The position numbers were made by a program, and so were the translations under genes. The notes under the pieces were generated by a model, which searched no databases, was not told the DNA's origin, and saw nothing but the letters and a program-made list of their open reading frames with translations. A stretch of 27,359 nt of DNA from an uncultured Eubacteriales bacterium (lineage in GTDB: Bacteria > Bacillota > Clostridia > Peptostreptococcales > Anaerovoracaceae), in NCBI GenBank assembly GCA_900540145.1, contig UQEW01000025.1, forward strand, positions 1 through 27,359. The letters run 5' to 3'. This document shows, one piece after another, positions 23,317 through 27,359 of this stretch; within the stretch, counting starts at the first letter, position 1; each line of letters begins with the position of its first letter.

Positions 23317-23792
23317 TTAAGGCTCAAATCCCATCGCTGTCATTACCAAATACGCCACCAGCACCGGAATGATGTATAAAAGTATCTGTAAAGGATTTTT
23401 CCCCACATCATATTCCGAGAACACCTTGTTTGGAGAACTGTCGTAATACAAGGTAATCGTTGAAGGGGGGGTCAGGCTGCTGGAAACCACTTGCTTTGTA
23501 TGAACCTTCCCGTCCACAATATATTCATAATTGGCAATATATAAACGGTTCGTTGTCGTATCTTCAGGTTCCCGGTCACGAAATCTTATATTCGTTCTGA
23601 CGGCTGTCAGCATGTGTCCTCTTCGTTTTGCTCTTGCAATCTTTTTTCTCCGCTGGCAAAAAGGATTCCTTTCTTGCACAAGATGATTTCTATGACAAAT
23701 GTCGCAATCGCAGCAGCCACGCCGCACCAAACTGCAGCCCCATATCCAGCCAAAGCGCTGAAAGCCTCGGCAAGGTTCATTCTTTCTTCCAT
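23317..23792 (-). pseudogene. Small two-TM membrane protein gene split by a frameshift
   Basis: Two overlapping frames together make one plausible protein of about 158 residues. Frame one (from ATG 23792, with GAGGG upstream) has a membrane helix and runs ILCKKGILFASGEK before drifting into a non-matching tail. Frame two continues with KIARAKRRGHMLTAVRTNIR, a soluble domain (TNRLYIANYEYIVDGK), then a C-terminal membrane helix (LLYIIPVLVAYLVMT). The join is a run of six A (plus-strand T at 23642-23647). One added A would restore the frame. The layout resembles DUF3592-type membrane proteins, but the match is not certain. It could be a true pseudogene, a homopolymer sequencing error or slippage-dependent expression. 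Confidence 0.65.
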
Positions 23793-23862
23793 ATTTCCCT
23801 CTTTCATAAAATCGTCTAACAGGCTTTTTTTCTCGTTCCCAACAGTTAAATCAGTTAGATAT

Positions 23863-23891
23863 ATTTTAATACATACCTGCTTTCATATCAA
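23863..23891 (-). promoter_or_regulatory. Promoter of the split membrane-protein gene
   Basis: On the minus strand, TTGATA (23886-23891) and TAAAAT (23863-23868) have a 17-nt spacer, five of six bases in each. It lies about 70 nt upstream of the start codon. An intact promoter argues that the gene was functional until recently. Confidence 0.6.
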
Positions 23892-23953
23892 GCATACGAA
23901 ATTCTGATATTTCTGCAAAATCAATGGATCAATCGCTTACTTAAGAATGGCTA

Positions 23954-23988
23954 AATAAAAAAGCGAATATTACAATTTATATTCGCTT
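23954..23988 (-). terminator. Intrinsic terminator after sigG
   Basis: On the minus strand, AAGCGAATAT and ATATTCGCTT (plus 23979-23988 and 23961-23970) form a perfect 10-bp stem with an 8-nt loop, followed by TTTTATTTAG. It lies about 37 nt past the sigG stop and closes the spoIIGA-sigE-sigG cluster. Confidence 0.88.
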
Positions 23989-24024
23989 AAATCTTTTTTG
24001 TGTAAAATGGTTTTGCGATGGTTC

Positions 24025-24798
24025 TCACATCAGCTCTCTTTTCATAGCAGACAAGGCGTTTTTCTCAAGGCGGCTGACTTGAGCCTGCGATATGCCGATT
24101 TCCTTAGCTACCTCCATTTGGGTTTTCCCCTCGAAAAATCTTATAGTCAATATATGTTTTTCTCTTGGGGTGAGTTTATCCATAGCTTCCGATAAAGATA
24201 TATTTTCTATCCATTTGGCATCAGTATTCTTGGTATCCGAAACCTGGTCCATCACATAGATAGCGTCTCCGTCATCATGAAATACCGGTTCGAACAGGGA
24301 CACCGGTTCTTGTATAGATTCAAGAGCCATAACGACCTCTTCCCTGCTCACTCCCATAGCTAAGGCGATTTCGTTTACAGAAGGCTCCTTTTGCAAATCT
24401 CTTGAAAGGTTTTCACGGGTTTGAAGGGCTCTGTATGCCAGATCTCTCAAGGACCTGGAAACTCTTATAGAATTGTTGTCTCTCAGATATCGTCTCACTT
24501 CGCCTATTATCATCGGTACAGCATAAGTTGAGAACTTAACACCGTGACTCATATCGAAATTATCCAAAGCCTTGATAAGACCTATGCAGCCCACCTGAAA
24601 CAAATCATCGGGATTTTCACCTCTGGCGGTAAACCTCTGGATAACACTTAGCACCAGCCGCAGATTGCCATTTATAAACTTCTCCCTGATGGAAGTGTCG
24701 CCATCCTTGATTTTTTTTAACATTTCTGTCATTTCCGACTCTTTGTAGAGCGGCAGTTTTGCAGTATCTACACCACATATTTCGACTTTATTCGCCAT
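24025..24798 (-). CDS. sigG: Forespore sigma factor SigG
   Basis: A 257-residue late forespore sigma factor that turns on genes for spore DNA protection and germination. The N-terminus NKVEICGVDTAKLP is the SigG hallmark. Region 2 (LFQVGCIGLIKALDNFDMSHGVKFSTYAVPMIIGEVRRYLRD, split across about residues 66-106) and region 3 follow. The region 4 helix-turn-helix KTQMEVAKEIGISQAQVSRLEK completes it. Length is typical. It lies 87 nt after sigE, the conserved spoIIGA-sigE-sigG order. The ribosome binding site is weak (GGTG), and its own promoter may lie at 24834-24864. Confidence 0.96.
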   Translation of the reverse strand: MANKVEICGVDTAKLPLYKESEMTEMLKKIKDGDTSIREKFINGNLRLVLSVIQRFTARGENPDDLFQVGCIGLIKALDNFDMSHGVKFSTYAVPMIIGEVRRYLRDNNSIRVSRSLRDLAYRALQTRENLSRDLQKEPSVNEIALAMGVSREEVVMALESIQEPVSLFEPVFHDDGDAIYVMDQVSDTKNTDAKWIENISLSEAMDKLTPREKHILTIRFFEGKTQMEVAKEIGISQAQVSRLEKNALSAMKRELM

Positions 24799-24833
24799 AA
24801 TACAACACCAATCCTATCCATAATATTTAAGTT

Positions 24834-24864
24834 TAGTTATGTATCAGGCGACTTTGCCTTATGC
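24834..24864 (-). promoter_or_regulatory. Candidate forespore (SigF/SigG) promoter of sigG
   Basis: On the minus strand, GCATA (24860-24864) fits the -35 of SigG (GHATR) and SigF (GYWTA). After 18 nt comes CATAACTA (24834-24841), close to the SigG -10 CATNNTA with imperfections. No sigma-A hexamers are evident in the gap. sigG needs a forespore promoter separate from the Spo0A-driven spoIIGA transcript. Confidence 0.4.
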
Positions 24865-24885
24865 GTTCCAATAAATGGCGAAAGG

Positions 24886-25620
24886 CTACCCTAACCGTTT
24901 TATCTCCCGCTGAAGCCTTGTAATTATACGTTTTTCAAGCCTCGATATGTATGACTGAGAAATTCCCAGCTTGTCGGCCACTTCCTTTTGAGTCATTTCT
25001 TTGCCGCTTCTCAATCCGAACCTCATCTCCATAAGCTCCTTTTCTCTCGGGTCCAATTTCGTCATAGCGCCATACAGCAGCTTGCGGTTCACTTCATCTT
25101 CCAGCCTGTGAGAGACCAAGTCCCCTTCTGTGCCCAAGATGTCTGACAGCAGCAGTTCATTGCCGTCCCAGTCCACGTTTAACGGCTCGTCGAGGCTGAC
25201 TTCGCTTTTGAGTTTTGATGTCCTCCTAAGGTACATCAATATTTCGTTTTCTATACATCTGGACGCATAAGTGGCCAACTTTATATTTTTATCCATTTTA
25301 AAAGTATTTACCGCCTTTATAAGGCCTATCGTTCCTATGGAAATCAAATCTTCTACGTTGACTCCGGCATTTTCGAATTTCTTAGCGATATATACCACCA
25401 GTCTCAGGTTTCTTTCTATCAATATACTCCTGGCTTCTTGGCTTCCTGAAGCATACTCCTTAAGGAGCTTTTTTTCTTCTTCTCTCTCAAGCGGTGCAGG
25501 AAGGACATCGCTGCCTCCGATGTAAAAAAGAGTTCTGACTTTTCTCCTACCAAACTCTTTCAGTTTTTTTAATAAATTATTTATCTGTATTGTAGGAAAA
25601 AATCTAAACTCCTTATACAT
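24886..25620 (-). CDS. sigE: Early mother-cell sigma factor SigE, with pro-sequence
   Basis: A 244-residue pro-sigma factor. The first 30 or so residues (basic/hydrophobic, LLKKLKEFGRRKVRTL) are the pro-sequence that tethers it to the membrane. The cleavage region LFYIGGSDVLPAPL matches the YYIGG site processed by SpoIIGA. Region 2 (DLISIGTIGLIKAVNTF) and the region 4 helix-turn-helix (VADKLGISQSYISRLEKR) are intact. The start at 25620 overlaps the spoIIGA end by 8 nt, so the protease and its substrate are translationally coupled. The ribosome binding site AGAAGGGGG is about 10 nt upstream. The start region differs from Bacillus, and no better start is visible. Confidence 0.96.
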   Translation of the reverse strand: MYKEFRFFPTIQINNLLKKLKEFGRRKVRTLFYIGGSDVLPAPLEREEEKKLLKEYASGSQEARSILIERNLRLVVYIAKKFENAGVNVEDLISIGTIGLIKAVNTFKMDKNIKLATYASRCIENEILMYLRRTSKLKSEVSLDEPLNVDWDGNELLLSDILGTEGDLVSHRLEDEVNRKLLYGAMTKLDPREKELMEMRFGLRSGKEMTQKEVADKLGISQSYISRLEKRIITRLQREIKRLG

Positions 25621-26428
25621 TTTTTAATAATCCCCCTTCTAAAAAATCTTTGTTTATTAAGACTTCAAAATCGCCGAAAACGCCGTCATAAAAAGCTACC
25701 CAGGCTCCTTCTGATATTTTTTCTTCAAATACTATCCTGTCCGCTCTTATGCCTTCAAGATATCCGCATTCAACACCTACGGCTTTATATGGTATAACCC
25801 TATATCTGTCCCCAAGTTCTGCCGGCTTGAAAGGCAGCCTCTGAGCGCCCTTTCTGTCCAGCAGGACTACCGGTTTGCCTGAAACCGGTTCTTTCAAACT
25901 GTTTCCCGAATCCACATATCCCTTAAATTCATATTGTTTATCATCTATCACCATACTAACCTTGCCCTCCATAGCTATATCTTTATTTTTTCTCCGTATC
26001 AGTCGGACGAACCAATATGTAAGTCCAAAGGCCAAAATGCCGAAGCACAGCAGCTTCATGTATGTAAAAGCATCTATGTATATAATTCCTTGATGAGTTA
26101 TCGCCGGCTCCTGCTGCCACAAGAGAAGCGCCATCACTGCGCCTCCGGAAAGGAAGGTCAGTATTAAAAGTATCGCTGTCTTTTTCAGCAGCTGACTGAC
26201 GCCAAACGCAATCAGCGCTGCTAAAGATCCAATGGCCAATCTCAAAATTACGGAAATTATTCCTTCCAAGGGCAAAAAAATAATGAAACTTCCTGCTCCG
26301 CACACAATTGCAGCTGAAATCAGCCGTCCCCAATGAGGTATATATCCGGTAAGCTTGCCCGTAAGCATAAGCAATAGCCCGCCGACTATAAAATTTTCAG
26401 CAAAAAGGTATTCGCCATAAATGACCAT
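25613..26428 (-). CDS. spoIIGA: Pro-SigE processing protease SpoIIGA
   Basis: A 271-residue sporulation protein that cleaves the SigE pro-sequence after a signal from the forespore (SpoIIR in known systems). The N-terminal half has five or so membrane helices. The cytoplasmic half is an aspartic-protease-like domain with the motif GYVDSGNSLKEP, catalytic Asp at about residue 173, and GVECGYLEGIRAD further on. The start at 26428 (MVIYGEYLFAENF) is chosen because the family starts at this hydrophobic segment and GAGGTG lies 9 nt upstream. A longer frame from 26461 is less likely. It is the first gene of the sporulation block, with a Spo0A box upstream. Confidence 0.93.
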   Translation of the reverse strand: MVIYGEYLFAENFIVGGLLLMLTGKLTGYIPHWGRLISAAIVCGAGSFIIFLPLEGIISVILRLAIGSLAALIAFGVSQLLKKTAILLILTFLSGGAVMALLLWQQEPAITHQGIIYIDAFTYMKLLCFGILAFGLTYWFVRLIRRKNKDIAMEGKVSMVIDDKQYEFKGYVDSGNSLKEPVSGKPVVLLDRKGAQRLPFKPAELGDRYRVIPYKAVGVECGYLEGIRADRIVFEEKISEGAWVAFYDGVFGDFEVLINKDFLEGGLLKNV

Positions 26429-26447
26429 GACATATTTCACCTCACAG

Positions 26448-26486
26448 GTTATATGATACAAGCGCAGATTTGCAAAGTATGTCGAA
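26448..26486 (-). promoter_or_regulatory. Spo0A-box promoter region of spoIIGA-sigE
   Basis: TGTCGAA at 26480-26486 (TTCGACA on the minus strand) is a perfect Spo0A box. Just downstream on the minus strand come TTGCAA (26470-26475) and candidate -10 elements TATCAT (26453-26458) or TATAAC (26448-26453). In Bacillus, spoIIG is driven by sigma-A with Spo0A boxes overlapping the -35. The box is clear. The exact -35/-10 pair is not. Confidence 0.65.
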
Positions 26487-26529
26487 AACTGACTTACAGA
26501 AAAAAATACTTCTTACGCATTTAAATATT

Positions 26530-26558
26530 CGTTATCTACTGTAAAAACGTGGTATAAT
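26530..26558 (+). promoter_or_regulatory. Extended -10 promoter of the ferritin gene
   Basis: A perfect TATAAT (26553-26558) is preceded by TGG, an extended -10 (TGN). The -35 region (around 26530-26535) is weak, as often with extended -10 promoters. The start would be near 26565. No obvious Fur box was recognised. Confidence 0.65.
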
Positions 26559-26622
26559 AAAAAATAATCGGATGTATTATGTAACTCTTAATATTGGACA
26601 AAACAGAAAGGAGATTTATTCT

Positions 26623-27132
26623 ATGAATAAAACAGTAGCAGATTTGATCAACGATCAGATAAACAAAGAATTATATTCAGCTTATCTTTATTTAGAGTTT
26701 GCCAATTACTATGATTCCATAGGCCTTGACGGTTTTGAAAACTGGTATCGCATACAAGCGCAGGAGGAAAGAGACCATGCGATGCTTTTTTATGAATACC
26801 TGCACAATAATGGAATAAAAGTAGAATTTAAAGCTGTCGACAAGCCTTCATGTCAGTTAAACGATAAGATGGATCCTCTAAAGCAAGGGCTGGAGCATGA
26901 AAAGTATGTTACATCGCTTATCAACAATATATACGCTGCAGCTTATGAAGATCGCGATTTCAGAACTATGCAGATGCTTGACTGGTTTGTCAAGGAGCAG
27001 GGTGAGGAAGAGAAAACAGCTTCAGATATGATAACTAAGATGGAGCTGTTCGGAGATGATGCTAAAGGGCTTTATATGCTTAACAGCGAAATGCTTAATC
27101 GCACTTACAGCGCTCCTTCCCTGACTTTATAA
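26623..27132 (+). CDS. ftnA: Ferritin (non-heme, bacterial FtnA type)
   Basis: A 169-residue iron-storage protein that oxidises Fe(II) and stores it as a mineral inside a 24-mer shell. Ferroxidase-centre residues match FtnA: Glu16, Glu49, His52, Glu93, Gln126 and Glu129 (motifs INKEL, QAQEERDHA, EHEKYV, VKEQGEEE). The absence of a heme-binding Met pattern argues against bacterioferritin. ATG 26623 has AGAAAGGAG upstream. An in-frame upstream extension to 26572 begins inside the promoter region and is rejected. It is transcribed divergently from spoIIGA and is followed by a strong hairpin. Confidence 0.95.
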   Translation: MNKTVADLINDQINKELYSAYLYLEFANYYDSIGLDGFENWYRIQAQEERDHAMLFYEYLHNNGIKVEFKAVDKPSCQLNDKMDPLKQGLEHEKYVTSLINNIYAAAYEDRDFRTMQMLDWFVKEQGEEEKTASDMITKMELFGDDAKGLYMLNSEMLNRTYSAPSLTL

Positions 27133-27159
27133 TCATATTTCGAAAAAAGTTTGAAGGCT

Positions 27160-27201
27160 AAAAATAGGGCCGGCTCAGATAAAGGGATCTGAGCCGGCCC
27201 T
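27160..27201 (-). terminator. Very strong 15-bp hairpin terminator, minus direction
   Basis: AGGGCCGGCTCAGAT (27166-27180) is perfectly complementary to ATCTGAGCCGGCCCT (27187-27201) around a 6-nt loop. On the minus strand it is followed by ATTTTTAGCC, a T-run, so it should end transcripts entering from the right. On the plus strand it lies 33 nt past ferritin but has no T-run. It may still act as a 3'-end stabiliser there. Confidence 0.8.
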
Positions 27202-27214
27202 CAGGCTGTAGACA
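27200..27214 (-). repeat. Short dispersed repeat, copy 3 (inverted)
   Basis: On the minus strand TGTCTACAGCCTGAG, preceded by GGGTT, matches the copies at 403-418 and 209-224. It directly adjoins the hairpin at 27166-27201, as copy 2 adjoins the minD terminator. GCTGACAAAA at 27278-27287 also echoes the left edge. Confidence 0.55.
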
Positions 27215-27331
27215 AACCCCCGCCGTCAGTATGCCCAGAGCATGCGTGATTATTTGATGCGGTGTGCGCAATGAGCTGCTGACAAAAAATCAAATTTTTT
27301 TAAATTTTTACATCATAAGGCTTTAAAGTCG

Positions 27332-27348
27332 TGTCGAATTCCGTCGAA
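27332..27348 (+). promoter_or_regulatory. Tandem Spo0A-box-like sites at the right edge
   Basis: TGTCGAA (27332-27338), TTC, CGTCGAA (27342-27348). The first is a perfect Spo0A box and the second has one mismatch. The 10-bp repeat distance puts both on one DNA face, the arrangement known for abrB. The controlled gene would lie outside the window. Confidence 0.45.
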
Positions 27349-27359
27349 ATCCGGTCTCG

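Noticed and set aside
24025..26428. A broader novel system within the sporulation block
   Set aside because: spoIIGA-sigE-sigG is the standard order in spore formers and every protein is full length.
26572..26622. N-terminal extension of ferritin
   Set aside because: It begins just after the -10 element, near the expected transcription start, and adds residues not found in ferritins. AGAAAGGAG marks the start at 26623.

Overview
The window is part of the chromosome of an endospore-forming, low-GC Gram-positive bacterium, most likely an anaerobic member of the Clostridia. The evidence is the sporulation sigma genes spoIIGA-sigE-sigG and sigK, purine-rich GGAGG ribosome binding sites, class B penicillin-binding proteins, a BmpA/Nup-type nucleoside ABC transporter, and a NifU-like/GGGtGRT gene pair that I know from anaerobes. 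Assignment to a family (something like the Anaerovoracaceae) would be a guess. No tRNA, rRNA, CRISPR array, transposase, integrase or phage gene was seen.

Layout, left to right. Positions 1-456 hold no convincing gene, only hairpins, two copies of a short repeat and a terminator. From 457 to 7043 on the minus strand lies a cell-shape operon, radC-mreB-mreC-mreD-pbp2-minD, with one good sigma-A promoter in front of radC. It keeps the radC-mreBCD-min order known from Bacillus, but minC is absent and MinD is short. A small Cys-rich DUF1540 gene and sigK follow on the plus strand (7220-8169). sigK overlaps tail to tail with a minus-strand gene for a second class B penicillin-binding protein. Upstream of that gene on the minus strand are cmk, nrdR and a ymxH/ylmC-like PRC-barrel gene. 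At 11405-15343 is a plus-strand riboflavin operon, ribD-ribE-ribBA-ribH, with promoter, FMN riboswitch, switch terminator and final terminator all visible.

From 15350 to 21249 (minus) lie a BMP-type substrate-binding lipoprotein, one double ATPase, two permeases and, last in the run, a secreted trigger-factor/FKBP-like lipoprotein. From 21439 to 23152 (minus) is a two-gene unit coding for a NifU-like Fe-S scaffold protein and a GGGtGRT-family protein of unknown function, preceded by a perfect inverted repeat. A small two-TM membrane protein gene at 23317-23792 is split by a frameshift in a run of six A. The sporulation block spoIIGA-sigE-sigG fills 24025-26428 (minus), with a Spo0A box upstream, and a ferritin gene is transcribed divergently from it. 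The right edge has a very strong hairpin, another copy of the left-edge repeat in inverted orientation, and a tandem pair of Spo0A-box-like sites.

How it works together: most of the window is core physiology. It covers lateral-wall synthesis (Mre, PBP2), the sporulation sigma cascade (Spo0A to SigE with its protease SpoIIGA, then SigG, and SigK), flavin supply under FMN feedback, nucleotide metabolism (Cmk, NrdR, nucleoside uptake) and iron handling (ferritin, Fe-S scaffold). The least understood part is the NifU-like/GGGtGRT pair. Other points of note are a SigK without a pro-sequence, a MinD without MinC or membrane anchor, and an RNA hairpin that seems to combine a terminator with the ribosome binding site of the next gene.
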